From Nonomuraea soli (GTDB lineage Bacteria > Actinomycetota > Actinomycetes > Streptosporangiales > Streptosporangiaceae), in the NCBI RefSeq assembly GCF_013761175.1, contig NZ_JACDUR010000002.1:440816-504815 (forward strand): a DNA stretch of 64,000 nt. Direction: 5' to 3'. A program made the position numbers and the translations under genes. Below the pieces are notes generated by a model. The model did not search any database, was not told the DNA's origin, and worked only from the letters and a program-made list of their open reading frames with translations. Below, one piece after another: positions 8,771 to 17,464 of this stretch. Within the stretch, counting starts at the first letter, position 1. Each line of letters starts with the position of its first letter.

Positions 8771-9607
8771 ATGAAGATTCGTGCCATTGCAGGTGTTGCC
8801 GCTCTGAGCCTGTTGCTCGCCGCATGCGGAACGTCGCAGTCCGCTACTCCGGCGGGCGGGAGCGCCGGCACTCCGGATGCCTCCGCCGTGCTGAAGGTCG
8901 GCGCCAGTCCCGTGCCGCACGGCGAGATCCTGAAGTTCGTCAAGGACAACCTGGCCGCCAAGGCCGGGCTGAACCTGGAGATCGTGGAGTTCGGCGACTA
9001 CGTGCAGCCCAACGTGCAGCTCGACGAGGGCCAGCTGGGCGCCAACTACTTCCAGCACAAGCCGTACCTGGACGACTTCAACTCCTCCAAGGGCACCAAG
9101 CTGAGCTTCGTGGAGCCGGTGCACCTGGAGCCGCTCGGCCTGTACTCCAAGAAGATCACCGAGGCCGCCGCCCTGGCCGGCGGTGCGACCGTGGCCGTGC
9201 CCAGCGACGCCACCAACCTGGGCCGCGCACTGAAGCTGCTGGCCGACAACGGCATCGTCAAGCTCAAGGACGGCGTCGGCACCGCCGCCACCGAGCGTGA
9301 CATCACCGACAACCCCAAGCAGCTGGTCTTCAAGCCGATCGAGGCCGCGCAGCTGCCCCGCTCCCTCGAGGACGTCGACGCCGCGGTGATCAACGGCAAC
9401 TACGCCATCGAGGCCGGGCTCAAGCCCGCCTCCGACGCGCTGGTGCTGGAGAAGACCGAGGGCAACCCGTACGTCAACGGGCTGGTCGTGCAGGCCGGCC
9501 ACGAGAAGGACGCCAACGTCGTGAAGCTGGCCGAGCTGCTGCGCAGCAAGGAGGTCAAGGACTTCATCGCGACCAAGTACGCCGGCTCCGTGATCGCCGC
9601 CGAATAA
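8771..9607 (+). CDS. metQ: Methionine-binding lipoprotein MetQ
   Basis: A 278-aa NlpA/MetQ-family solute-binding lipoprotein. The signal peptide ends in LLLAACG, with Cys18 as the lipidation site. The mature part has the family motifs VGASPVPHGEIL, FGDYVQPN, LGANYFQHKPYL and VAVPSDATNLGRAL. AGGGA lies just before the ATG. The MetQ assignment rests on the adjacent metN and metI; NlpA-family proteins outside such an operon can have other ligands. Confidence 0.95.
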   Translation: MKIRAIAGVAALSLLLAACGTSQSATPAGGSAGTPDASAVLKVGASPVPHGEILKFVKDNLAAKAGLNLEIVEFGDYVQPNVQLDEGQLGANYFQHKPYLDDFNSSKGTKLSFVEPVHLEPLGLYSKKITEAAALAGGATVAVPSDATNLGRALKLLADNGIVKLKDGVGTAATERDITDNPKQLVFKPIEAAQLPRSLEDVDAAVINGNYAIEAGLKPASDALVLEKTEGNPYVNGLVVQAGHEKDANVVKLAELLRSKEVKDFIATKYAGSVIAAE

Positions 9608-9749
9608 GGCCGATTCTCAGCTTTAATTCAGGAAAGTGTCGTTACCTGCGAATTACTTAGTCGTGATCATCCGTATTAAGTGAATTGCAAGCCTCGGGGC
9701 GTAGGAAGAGGTCCGTTGGAAATCCCCTCGTCCCGAGGAGACGCAGGAA
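9608..9749 (+). promoter_or_regulatory. AT-rich promoter and leader of the basic secreted protein
   Basis: Positions 9613-9690 are markedly AT-rich for this genome and probably hold a promoter. The leader then contains CCTCGGG (about 9692-9698) and CCCGAGG (about 9732-9738), which could pair around a 33-nt loop just ahead of the start. No known riboswitch core was recognised. Confidence 0.45.
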
Positions 9750-10331
9750 ATGCGACTCGTTTCACGGATCCTGATCGGAGTCACAGCCGCCACAATGGTG
9801 TCTGTAGCCGCTCCGGTCGCGGCGAACGCGGCGACAGCACCCGCCTCGTCCGCCACGCATTACTACCAGTCCGGATGGGGACCCTATTCGTCCCCCAACG
9901 GCAAGTCCAAGGCCGAAGGCCAGGTGACCGTCGACAAGAAGGACGTCAAGGTCAAGGTCTTCGTCAAGAAGTGGAAGCGCGTGCTGGTCTGCAAGAAAGA
10001 CAAGCACGGCAAGCTGATCTGCAAGAAGGTCTGGCGCCTGGTGAAGGTCCCGGTCTGGAAGACCGAGACCCACTACCCGTTCAAGGTCGACAGCACCCTT
10101 CACAACTACAAGTGGTGGGGCAAGTACGGCTGCGCCTGGGAGACCTTCAAGGTCGTCGGTTTCGACGGTTCGACGTATTACAAGTCGTTCCGCAACTGCG
10201 GCAAGCACCCGAAGTCCTACTCGTTCACCGGTAAGAACGCCAAGCACATCTTCGTCGATGTGAGCCGGGGCAACCCCTGGCGGCCCAAGAACAACCACTC
10301 GGGCTTCAAGGACGTTTACCACCACGCCTGA
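9750..10331 (+). CDS. Secreted Lys-rich protein of unknown function
   Basis: A 193-aa protein with a Sec signal peptide (positive MRLVSR, hydrophobic core, ANAATA cleavage region near residue 28). The mature part is very basic and rich in Lys, Trp and Tyr. A central stretch of alternating Val/Lys/Trp contains the pair VCKKDK and ICKK, and further cysteines in YGCAWE and FRNCGK could form disulfides outside the cell. It has its own AT-rich promoter region and a strong terminator, so it is a single-gene unit. I do not recognise the family. The charge pattern would suit binding to cell-wall polymers, polysaccharide or nucleic acid, but nothing proves it. Confidence 0.8.
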   Translation: MRLVSRILIGVTAATMVSVAAPVAANAATAPASSATHYYQSGWGPYSSPNGKSKAEGQVTVDKKDVKVKVFVKKWKRVLVCKKDKHGKLICKKVWRLVKVPVWKTETHYPFKVDSTLHNYKWWGKYGCAWETFKVVGFDGSTYYKSFRNCGKHPKSYSFTGKNAKHIFVDVSRGNPWRPKNNHSGFKDVYHHA

Positions 10332-10344
10332 CAGGGCGAAACGC

Positions 10345-10389
10345 CGAAGCCGTGATCTCCCCGATGAGATCACGGCTTCGCCGTATTTT
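10345..10389 (+). terminator. Intrinsic terminator
   Basis: A perfect 15-bp stem (CGAAGCCGTGATCTC at 10345-10359, complement at 10366-10380) with a 6-nt loop is followed by CCGTATTTT. It ends the transcript of the basic secreted protein. The next gene starts 7 nt after the T-run. Confidence 0.9.
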
Positions 10390-10395
10390 GGGCCC

Positions 10396-11463
10396 ATGCG
10401 AATCGTGCTGCTGCTCGCCGTTCTCGCCCCGCCCGCCGCTGTCGAGGCGCCCGTGGTCGTGGCCGCTCCGGCGCGGGCTCTCCACCAGGCCGAGCAGGTC
10501 GGGGCCGCCGGGCCGTACGAGCGCAGAGGCGAACGCGCGGTCGCGGTCTGGACGGGACCGGAGCGGCGGGTGCCCTTCCCCGCGACGGAGCTGGTGCCGT
10601 CGTGGACGGCGGACACGCCGCCAGGCACCCGCATCAGGGTCGAGGTCAGCGTGCCAGGATCGGGCTGGTACGTCCTGGCCCGCTGGTCGTACGACGGCCC
10701 GCGCACCTCGGTCGAGGGCCAGGCCGACACGTACGGCCGGGTCAAGACCGACGTCTTCCGCTCCCGTCGCCCCTTCACCTCCTACCGGCTGCGCGTGGCG
10801 CTCATCAGGCCGTATACGGAGTTGAGGAGCCTGCGACGATACGGCTCAGCCGTACGGCCAGGCCTGCGCAGCCTCGGAGCGGTGGCCTCGGCGCCCGGCG
10901 CGGCGGCGGCCGACACGGGAGGCCTGGCCTGGGGCCGGGAGCTGCGGGTGCCGCGCAAGTCGCAGCTGGAGCACGCCGGCCACGGCGGCGGCGCCTGGTG
11001 CAGCCCGACGGCGACGGCCATGGTGCTGCACTACTGGGGCAGGGGCCCGTCGGCGAAGGAGCTCGCCTGGGTGCCGGACGGCGACGCCGACCCGCGTGTC
11101 GACCACGCGGCCAGGCACACCTACGACGAGGCCTACGAGGGCACCGGGAACTGGGCGTTCAACACCGCCTACGCCGGGCGTTTCGGGCTCAGGGCCCACG
11201 TCACCCGCCTGACCTCCCTGGCCGGGGCCGAGGAGTACATCGCCCGCGACATCCCGGTCGTCGCCTCCCTGGCCTTCACCAGGAAGGAGCTCGGCTACGC
11301 CAGCGACGGGCACCTCATGGTGGTCACCGGGTTCACGGCCGAGGGTGACGTCATCGCCAACGACCCGGGACGCCGCCAGGTGCGCCAGATCTACCCGCGC
11401 GAGGCCTTCGAGCGGGCCTGGATGCGCAGCAGTACAGGAACCACTTACATCATCCACCCCTGA
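10396..11463 (+). CDS. Secreted C39-like cysteine peptidase family protein
   Basis: A 355-aa protein with a short N-terminal hydrophobic segment consistent with export. Residues about 1-175 have no family I recognise. Residues about 185-355 match the peptidase C39_2 (papain-like) fold: VPRKSQL leads into GGAWCSPTATAMVLHYWG with the nucleophile Cys, SDGHLMVVTGF supplies the His, and ANDP supplies the third residue. The triad looks intact. Members of this group are usually extracellular; the substrate is unknown. The ATG lies right behind the preceding terminator and has no strong ribosome site, so the start is moderately sure. Confidence 0.85.
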   Translation: MRIVLLLAVLAPPAAVEAPVVVAAPARALHQAEQVGAAGPYERRGERAVAVWTGPERRVPFPATELVPSWTADTPPGTRIRVEVSVPGSGWYVLARWSYDGPRTSVEGQADTYGRVKTDVFRSRRPFTSYRLRVALIRPYTELRSLRRYGSAVRPGLRSLGAVASAPGAAAADTGGLAWGRELRVPRKSQLEHAGHGGGAWCSPTATAMVLHYWGRGPSAKELAWVPDGDADPRVDHAARHTYDEAYEGTGNWAFNTAYAGRFGLRAHVTRLTSLAGAEEYIARDIPVVASLAFTRKELGYASDGHLMVVTGFTAEGDVIANDPGRRQVRQIYPREAFERAWMRSSTGTTYIIHP

Positions 11464-11481
11464 CCGAATACTGTTCTAGTC

Positions 11482-13005
11482 ATGTATCCGGGAGCAATCG
11501 CAGCCGTCACCCCCGACAAGCCCGCTGTGATCATGGCGGGATCCGGCGAGGTCGTCACCTACCGGCAGCTGGACGAGGAGTCCAACCGGCTGGCCCACCT
11601 CTTCCGCGCCCGCGGGCTGAAATCGGGCGACCATATCGCGTTCATGATGTCCAACCACCCGCTGTTCCTGACCGTGGCGTGGGCGGCGCACCGGGCCGGG
11701 CTGTACTACACCGCGATCAGCTCGCGGCTGCAGGCCGACGAGCTCGCCTACATCGTGGACAACTGCGAGGCCAGAGCCTTCATCACCACCGCCGACCTGG
11801 CTGAGGTGGCCGCCGCGGCGCCCGAGGTGGAACTCCGGCTCATGATCGGCGGCACGGCCGATGGATACAGCTCCTACGAGGACGCGGTCGCCGCCCAGCC
11901 GGCGACCCCGATCGACGACGAGTGCCAGGGCGCCGACATGCTCTACTCCTCGGGCACCACCGGCCGGCCCAAGGGCGTCAAGCCGGGACTGTCGCTGGCG
12001 CCGATGAGCGAGCCCGGCATCCTGCTGCAGCTGATCCAGTTCCTGTTCGCGCCCTCGGCCGACAGCGTCTACCTGTCGCCCGCGCCGCTCTACCACGCCG
12101 CGCCGCTGCGCTACTGCATGTCCTTCCAGAAGCTCGGCGCCACCGTCGTGGTGATGGACAAGTTCGACCCCGAGGCCTACCTCGAAGCCGTCGAACGCCA
12201 CCGCGTCACCCACTCGCAACTGGTGCCGACGATGTTCATCAAGATGCTCAAGCTCCCCGAGGAGACACGCGCCAAGTACGACCTGTCGTCGCTGCAGTGC
12301 GCCATCCACGCCGCCGCGCCCTGCCCGGTGCCGGTCAAGCAGCAGATGCTCGACTGGTGGGGGCCGATCATCCACGAGTACTACGCCGGGACCGAGGGCA
12401 ACGGCTTCCTGTACGTCTCGCCGTCCGACTGGCTGACTCACCCCGGCACCGTCGGCCGCCCGCTGCTGGGCAAGGTGCACATCCTCGACGAAGAGGGCGA
12501 CGAGGTGGCGCCGCGCGAGCACGGCACGGTCTTCATCGCCGACGGGCCCGCCTTCGAATACCACGGCGACCCCGACAAGACCCGCGCCTCCCAGGACGCG
12601 CGCGGGCGCGGCTGGACCACGCTCGGCGACATCGGCTACGTCGACGAAGAGGGATTCCTCTACCTCACCGACCGGCGCTCCTACATGATCATCTCGGGCG
12701 GGGTGAACATCTACCCGCAGGAAGCCGAGAACGTGCTCGCCGTCCACCCCAAGGTCGCCGACGTCGCCGTCTTCGGCGTGCCGGACGAGGAGATGGGCGA
12801 GCAGGTCAAGGCGGTCGTCCAGCCGGCCGACTGGGCGCAGGCGGGGCCGGAGCTGGAGGCCGAGCTCATGGAGTACTGCCGGGGCAAGCTGGCGCACTTC
12901 AAGTGCCCGAGGTCGGTCGACTTCCGTGAGGAACTTCCCCGGCACCCGACGGGGAAGCTGTACAAGCGGCTGTTGCGGGATGAGTACTGGCCCGCGAAGA
13001 GGTAA
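11482..13005 (+). CDS. Acyl-CoA synthetase (AMP-forming), FadD-like
   Basis: A 507-aa ANL-superfamily ligase that should activate a fatty or other carboxylic acid to its CoA thioester through an acyl-AMP. Motifs in order: P-loop YSSGTTGRPKGV near residue 155, APLYHAAPL, EYYAGTEGNG (A5), TLGDIGYVDEEGFLYLTDR (A7-A8 hinge) and the catalytic Lys in HPTGKLYKRLL. The length is normal for a fadD-type enzyme. No ribosome site precedes the ATG; ATACTG lies about 11 nt upstream, so a leaderless transcript is possible. It is not adjacent to a beta-oxidation operon, so the substrate is open. Confidence 0.9.
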   Translation: MYPGAIAAVTPDKPAVIMAGSGEVVTYRQLDEESNRLAHLFRARGLKSGDHIAFMMSNHPLFLTVAWAAHRAGLYYTAISSRLQADELAYIVDNCEARAFITTADLAEVAAAAPEVELRLMIGGTADGYSSYEDAVAAQPATPIDDECQGADMLYSSGTTGRPKGVKPGLSLAPMSEPGILLQLIQFLFAPSADSVYLSPAPLYHAAPLRYCMSFQKLGATVVVMDKFDPEAYLEAVERHRVTHSQLVPTMFIKMLKLPEETRAKYDLSSLQCAIHAAAPCPVPVKQQMLDWWGPIIHEYYAGTEGNGFLYVSPSDWLTHPGTVGRPLLGKVHILDEEGDEVAPREHGTVFIADGPAFEYHGDPDKTRASQDARGRGWTTLGDIGYVDEEGFLYLTDRRSYMIISGGVNIYPQEAENVLAVHPKVADVAVFGVPDEEMGEQVKAVVQPADWAQAGPELEAELMEYCRGKLAHFKCPRSVDFREELPRHPTGKLYKRLLRDEYWPAKR

Positions 13006-13034
13006 GGGCCCCTCTCCTCGGGTAGTGGGTGCGC

Positions 13035-13178
13035 ATGTCGAAGCTGATGAATCGCATACGGGCGTATCTGCGCAGCCCCGAGGGCAGGCGGAACGTGGAG
13101 AAGGCGAAGCGGATGGCCAGGGACCCGCGCAACCAGGCGCGAGCGCGGGGCTGGCTGAACAGGCTACGGCGGCGCTGA
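13035..13178 (+). CDS. Small basic conserved-looking protein, 47 aa
   Basis: ATG at 13035 to TGA at 13178 encodes 47 residues beginning MSKLMNRIRAYLRSPEGRR and continuing with alternating basic and hydrophobic residues to NRLRRR. The pattern suggests an amphipathic, strongly positive helix. It lies 29 nt after the acyl-CoA ligase gene on the same strand and may be co-transcribed. Similar small proteins annotated as hypothetical occur in actinomycetes, from memory. Function unknown. Confidence 0.6.
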   Translation: MSKLMNRIRAYLRSPEGRRNVEKAKRMARDPRNQARARGWLNRLRRR

Positions 13179-13201
13179 CGCGGCACGGGGCGGAGAGTGC
13201 C

Positions 13202-13450
13202 TCAGTGCAGGAGCGAGATGAGCAGCCCGGAGAGCCCGGTGACGGTGAACCAGGTCGCGGCCAAGGTGACGGCGGCTTTCCGGATCTGCTTGCGTTGCTC
13301 CGCCGTGCGGTCAGGCCGTTGGGAGGCGAGCCAGAAGACGGCGGTGATCACGAGGATGGAGAGGGAACAGGTGAAGTAGGTCCTGGTGAACACGACGCCA
13401 TAGTAGTTGGTCGTGTTACCGGGCAACGTGGTCAAGATCCTGCTCATCAT
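13202..13450 (-). CDS. Small membrane protein, two segments
   Basis: About 82 aa starting with MMSRIL at 13450 (or the second Met at 13447). It has two hydrophobic segments, around FTCSLSILVITAVFWLA and VTLAATWFTVTGLSGLL, joined by a charged loop RPDRTAEQRKQIRKA. An in-frame extension to 13525 is Pro/Arg-rich and looks non-coding, so the shorter start is preferred. It is convergent with the 47-aa gene. Family and role unknown. Confidence 0.55.
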   Translation of the reverse strand: MMSRILTTLPGNTTNYYGVVFTRTYFTCSLSILVITAVFWLASQRPDRTAEQRKQIRKAAVTLAATWFTVTGLSGLLISLLH

Positions 13451-13871
13451 CGGCCTCGGCCTCGGACTTCTCGTCCCCGTCGCCAACAGCGGTAGCGGCC
13501 AGCCCACCGCCTCGGTCGTCTCCAAAGAAGGCCGACACGGACGAAACCGGCACGGGTCGTGCCGACCAGGTCGTGCGCGACCGCGGCTGAGCTGGAACCG
13601 GTCTCCCCAGCGGGTTCTTCTTGCATCGCTGGGCGACCGTGGCGATCAGCGCGGCCTCCGGCGATCGTCCTGATTGGCTCGCGTGTAAAGGGTTGGCATC
13701 GGCCGAGGCGGGTAGGCCCACCCTCGTAACTCGCTAGCTTTCGAGGAGACCGCCGTGACCTAACACCCACATCCGAGCGCTCAAAGCGCCAGCCATGCAA
13801 CGGGATCCCAGGGAGAAGTCTGCCCTGAGGAGCTCGGTGCGAGGTGGAGCGGATGAGCTGGAGGGGTGGAA
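13451..13871. other. Gene-poor interval
   Basis: I see no supported gene between the small membrane protein genes. The open frames here lack sensible composition, start sites and conservation-like patterns. One curiosity is a good Shine-Dalgarno (CGAGGAG, about 13741-13747) followed by GTG ACC TAA, a two-codon frame that is probably chance. Confidence 0.5.
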
Positions 13872-14108
13872 GTGGTCTTCTTCTACGGCAAGTGGCAGCG
13901 GGTCGCGGTGTGTGCCGTGCTTCTCGTTCCGGCCGTTTTGATCGTCCTGGCGCTGGTCGTTCCCGCGATTGTTCTGGCCTTCCTGCCGTACGGGCAGCGG
14001 TTCATCCTGAACGTCTTCAGCGAGATCGCCACTCTCGTCAAGATCCTCCTGGCGAGGACGAACGAGTTCGACGAGATCGAATCCTCCGTCAATCGAAAGC
14101 GTCAGTAG
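13872..14108 (+). CDS. Small membrane protein, 78 aa
   Basis: GTG at 13872 is preceded by GGAGGGG at proper spacing, which makes it a better start than the GTG at 13866. The 78-aa product has one long hydrophobic stretch (CAVLLVPAVLIVLALVVPA, residues about 13-31, running on for 8 more), then an amphipathic FILNVFSEIATLVKILLAR and a charged C-terminus. No known family recognised. The good ribosome site and amino-acid pattern support a real gene. Confidence 0.55.
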   Translation: MVFFYGKWQRVAVCAVLLVPAVLIVLALVVPAIVLAFLPYGQRFILNVFSEIATLVKILLARTNEFDEIESSVNRKRQ

Positions 14109-14382
14109 CGGGGCGAGTCCCCGGGGCTTGACGGATAGCAGGGGAAGCGGAGGGTCGAGGACGGAAGGTGAGGCGTGCCGGAGTGGAGGCCGATGGACCG
14201 GGCCGCCATCTTCACGCATCGATCTGGAACCAATTTTTCGCCGTTTTCGCAGCGAGCACGCTCGTTCGACGTGCGGTGATAAGGCGCTCGTGAGCCGCTT
14301 CATCTTGCGCCGATCATCGGCTTAATCAGCACTTACGCGCAGCTTGACACCCTTGAGTCATCGGGATTCGAGGGAGTGGAAG

Positions 14383-15768
14383 ATGAACGCGAACGAGCCT
14401 CGGGATCGGGACGACGAGAGCCGCACGGAGCAGCTGCCGGTCGCCGGTGGCGGGTGGAGCCAGTTCGGCTCCACGCCGCCCACCGCCGGGGCCTATCCCG
14501 GCGCCGGTGAGCAGCCCGCCGAAGCACAGGGTGCGCACGCGCAGCAGAGCGGGGCGCAGGGAGCGCAGAGCGGTGCGCAGGGGGCCGCGCAGGCACAGCA
14601 GGGGGAAGGGCCGCAGCACACCACGCCGCTGGCGAGCCTGCCCGGGCCGTACGGCGAGCCCTTCCAGGGGGCGCCTGCCGTACCGAAGCAGCGCAGGGCG
14701 TTCAGCGCGGGTCAGAAGGTCGTCGCGGGTCTGGCCCTGGCGGCGATGGCGATCGGCGGCGGCGCGGCGGGGGCCGCCATCGCGACCGCCGCGGCCGACG
14801 ACCGGCCGACGGCCGTGAGCAGCCCGGTCTTCAAGCAGGCCGGCAGCTCGCTGACCGTGGCGGACGTGGCCCAGAACGTGCAGCCCTCGGTGGTCACCAT
14901 CCAGGGGCAGACGGGTGAGGGCTCGGGTGTCGTCCTGTCGGCCGACGGCCTGATCCTGACCAACAACCACGTCGTCGAGGGTGCGGGCAGCACCACGATG
15001 ACGGTCAAGTTCAGCGACGGCAAGACCGCCAAGGCGACCGTCGTGGGCACCGACCCGAGCACCGACATCGCGGTCATCAGGGCGAGCGACGTCTCCGGGC
15101 TCACCCCGGCGACCCTCGGCGACAGCGACCAGCTGCGGGTGGGCGATCCGGTGCTGGCCATCGGCAGCCCGCTCGGGCTGGAGGGCTCGGTCAGCTCGGG
15201 CATCGTCAGCGCGCTCGACCGCACGCTGACCGTGGGCGGCGAGCAGCAGCAGAGCCCGTGGGGGCGCCAGCAGCAGCAGAACTCCGCCACGACCATCGGC
15301 GGCGCGATCCAGACCGACGCCGCGATCAACTCGGGCAACTCGGGTGGGGCGCTGGTCAACGCGGCGGGCCAGGTGATCGGCGTCAACACCGCGATCGCCA
15401 CCGCCGGCAGCAACGGCAACATCGGCGTGGGCTTCGCCATCCCGATCAACACCGCCAAGCAGGTCTCCGACCAGCTGATCTCGTCGGGCAAGGTCAGCCA
15501 CGCCTTCCTGGGCGTCGGTGTCGCCGACGCGACGGGCGGGACGGCGGGCGCGCTCGTCAGCCAGGTGACGCCGGGAAGCCCGGCCGAACAGGCCGGGCTG
15601 AAGCAGGGAGACATCATCACAAAGATCGGCGAGACGTCCGTCGACGATGGCGCTACGGTAGTCGGAGCGGTGAGAGGTTTGAAGCCCGGCGATAAGGTCA
15701 AGATCACATATGTGAGGAATGGCCAGTCGGCCGAGGTCGACGTCACCCTCACCACGAAGAGCGAATAG
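14383..15768 (+). CDS. HtrA/DegP-type membrane serine protease with PDZ domain
   Basis: A 461-aa trypsin-like protease for extracytoplasmic protein quality control. A cytoplasmic Pro/Gln/Ala-rich region of about 110 residues precedes one membrane segment (VAGLALAAMAIGGGAAGAA). The catalytic domain outside the membrane has His in LTNNHVVEG, Asp in STDIAVIRA and Ser in INSGNSGGALVN. A C-terminal PDZ domain begins at FLGVGVADATG and includes GLKQGDIITKIG. ATG at 14383 is preferred over an in-frame ATG at 14344 because GAGGGAGTGGAAG precedes it. The architecture matches actinobacterial HtrA/PepD proteins. Transcription ends at the hairpin just downstream. Confidence 0.93.
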   Translation: MNANEPRDRDDESRTEQLPVAGGGWSQFGSTPPTAGAYPGAGEQPAEAQGAHAQQSGAQGAQSGAQGAAQAQQGEGPQHTTPLASLPGPYGEPFQGAPAVPKQRRAFSAGQKVVAGLALAAMAIGGGAAGAAIATAAADDRPTAVSSPVFKQAGSSLTVADVAQNVQPSVVTIQGQTGEGSGVVLSADGLILTNNHVVEGAGSTTMTVKFSDGKTAKATVVGTDPSTDIAVIRASDVSGLTPATLGDSDQLRVGDPVLAIGSPLGLEGSVSSGIVSALDRTLTVGGEQQQSPWGRQQQQNSATTIGGAIQTDAAINSGNSGGALVNAAGQVIGVNTAIATAGSNGNIGVGFAIPINTAKQVSDQLISSGKVSHAFLGVGVADATGGTAGALVSQVTPGSPAEQAGLKQGDIITKIGETSVDDGATVVGAVRGLKPGDKVKITYVRNGQSAEVDVTLTTKSE

Positions 15769-15787
15769 AGGATCCCCCTCGCTGAAC

Positions 15788-15828
15788 GGGTGTGCCGTCG
15801 AGATCGCTGCGGACTCGGCGGCACACCC
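15788..15828. terminator. Hairpin between convergent genes
   Basis: GGGTGTGCCG (15788-15797) pairs with CGGCACACCC (15819-15828). A second, outer pairing of CCCTCGC near 15776-15782 with GCGAGGG near 15841-15847 can enclose it. It lies between the HtrA-type gene (plus) and the ABC-2 permease gene (minus) and can serve both as a bidirectional terminator. There is no clear T-run. Confidence 0.65.
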
Positions 15829-15855
15829 CCCTCCCACCTGCGAGGGAGCGGGTCG

Positions 15856-16593
15856 TCAGGAGAAGCGGCGCCCCTCGTCGCGCCGGTAGGCCCACGCGGT
15901 GGCGAGCGCCAGCACCACCGTCCACACCCCCAGCATGCCGATGGCGAGCCAGTTGACCTCGATGCCCATCACGGCCCACCACAGAAGTTCGAGCGCGCCG
16001 CGACTGGGCATGTAGGGGGACACCGCCTCGATGAAGGCGGGCATGGCCATGGGGTTTCCGAGCAGCCCGCCAAGGATGGCGATCGGGAAGAAAAGGATTT
16101 GCGACACCCCGATCGCCGCCTTGGCGGGCAACAGGAAGCCGATGAACAGCCCGATCAGCATGAACGGGATCGTGATCACCAGTACGGCCAGCAGCCCGAA
16201 CAGCAGTCGCGGCGGGGAGAGCGTGGCGCCGGTGAACAGGGCCGCGAGCACCACGACGGGGATCATGGCCAGCAGCGAGATGGCCATCGCGGTCAGCACC
16301 CGCCCGGCGATCCGGGGGTACGGCCCGGCCGGCAGGGTGCGCAGGTAGGGGTCCCAGGGCAGTTCGCGGTCCTGGGCGACGTTGATGCCCAGGCCGATCA
16401 TGCCCGTCGACATCACCGCGAAGACCACCATGGCGCAGGTCGCGCCGAGTGCGAACGCCGGATCGCTCACGTTGGGCACCACGAAGGCCAGGAAGGCCGC
16501 GGCGGGGAAGAACGCCCCCGCGACCAGGCCGATCGGCACCCGCAGCTGCTCGATGAACTGCACCCGGGTATGGGCCAGGACCAGGCTAGACAT
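15856..16593 (-). CDS. ABC-2 type exporter permease
   Basis: A 245-aa membrane protein with six hydrophobic segments and the layout of ABC-2 permeases: an N-terminal cytoplasmic helix (LVLAHTRVQFIEQLRVPIG) followed by paired membrane segments. Its start overlaps the end of the ATPase gene by 8 nt, so it is the membrane half of one exporter. It is the last gene of a four-gene minus-strand operon with its own regulator. The exported compound is unknown; many such modules confer drug or lipid efflux. Confidence 0.88.
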   Translation of the reverse strand: MSSLVLAHTRVQFIEQLRVPIGLVAGAFFPAAAFLAFVVPNVSDPAFALGATCAMVVFAVMSTGMIGLGINVAQDRELPWDPYLRTLPAGPYPRIAGRVLTAMAISLLAMIPVVVLAALFTGATLSPPRLLFGLLAVLVITIPFMLIGLFIGFLLPAKAAIGVSQILFFPIAILGGLLGNPMAMPAFIEAVSPYMPSRGALELLWWAVMGIEVNWLAIGMLGVWTVVLALATAWAYRRDEGRRFS

Positions 16594-17464
16594 GGGACGC
16601 CTCCGTCGCGGTGATGGCCAGGAAGGCCTCTTCCAGGGATGTGGGCTGGACCTCCAGGTCCTCGAACGGCAGGCCGCTCTTGACCAGGGCCACCACCAGC
16701 GCGTCGGAGTCGCCGGTGACCAGGTGGTAGCGGCCGTCGCGCCGCTCCGTGTCGATCACGCCGGGCAGGTCGGGCAGCTCGGGAGCCGCCAGCGACACCT
16801 TCCTGACCCCGACGAAGCGCTTGACCGCCTGCACGGTGTCGTCGGCCAGCACCCGTCCGCCGCCGACCACGACGACGCGCTGGGCCAGCGCCTCGATCTC
16901 CTCCAGGTAGTGGCTGGTCAGCAGGACGGTGCCGCCGTCGGCGTGGAAGGCGCGGATGCCGTCCCACAGGGCCCTGCGCGCCTCCACGTCGAGGCCGGTG
17001 GTCGGCTCGTCGAGGAAGACGATCTTTGGGTCGCCCACGAACGCGAGCGCCACGCCGACCCTTCTGCGCTGGCCGCCGGACAACGAGCCGATCTGGCGCT
17101 TGATCAGGTCGGCCAGGCCGAAGCGTTCGACCACCTCGTCCTTGCGGTTCACCGGGTAGTGCCGGGCGACGAAGTCGAGCGTCTCGCCCACCTTCAGCGA
17201 GGTCGGCAGGCCGGTCTCCTGCGGCGTGACGCCGATGCCCCGCCGTACGGAGGCGTCCATCGGTGAGCCGCCGAGCAGCTCGACCGTGCCGCTCGTGGGG
17301 CGGCGCAGGCCCACGAGCAGGTTGATCAGTGTGGACTTGCCGGCGCCGTTCGGACCGAGCAGGCCAACCAGCTCCCCCTGGTGGATCTCCAGCGAAACCC
17401 CGTCCAGGGCGGTTACGTCACCATAGGTGCGGGTGACCTCTATCGTCCTGGTTAATACCGTCAC
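16586..17464 (-). CDS. ABC-2 type exporter ATPase
   Basis: A 292-aa ATPase with Walker A GPNGAGKST, Q-loop GVTPQETGLP, signature LSGGQRRRVG and Walker B IVFLDEPTTGLD. The C-terminal 80 residues match the extension often seen in drug-exporter ATPases. The GTG start at 17464 overlaps the stop of the regulator gene by 4 nt (GTGA). It works with the permease encoded directly downstream. Confidence 0.93.
   Translation of the reverse strand: MTVLTRTIEVTRTYGDVTALDGVSLEIHQGELVGLLGPNGAGKSTLINLLVGLRRPTSGTVELLGGSPMDASVRRGIGVTPQETGLPTSLKVGETLDFVARHYPVNRKDEVVERFGLADLIKRQIGSLSGGQRRRVGVALAFVGDPKIVFLDEPTTGLDVEARRALWDGIRAFHADGGTVLLTSHYLEEIEALAQRVVVVGGGRVLADDTVQAVKRFVGVRKVSLAAPELPDLPGVIDTERRDGRYHLVTGDSDALVVALVKSGLPFEDLEVQPTSLEEAFLAITATEASHV

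Noticed and set aside
13741-13760. Two-codon frame (GTG ACC TAA) after a good ribosome site
   Set aside because: Could be a minimal leader frame, but no downstream gene is close enough and chance is likely.
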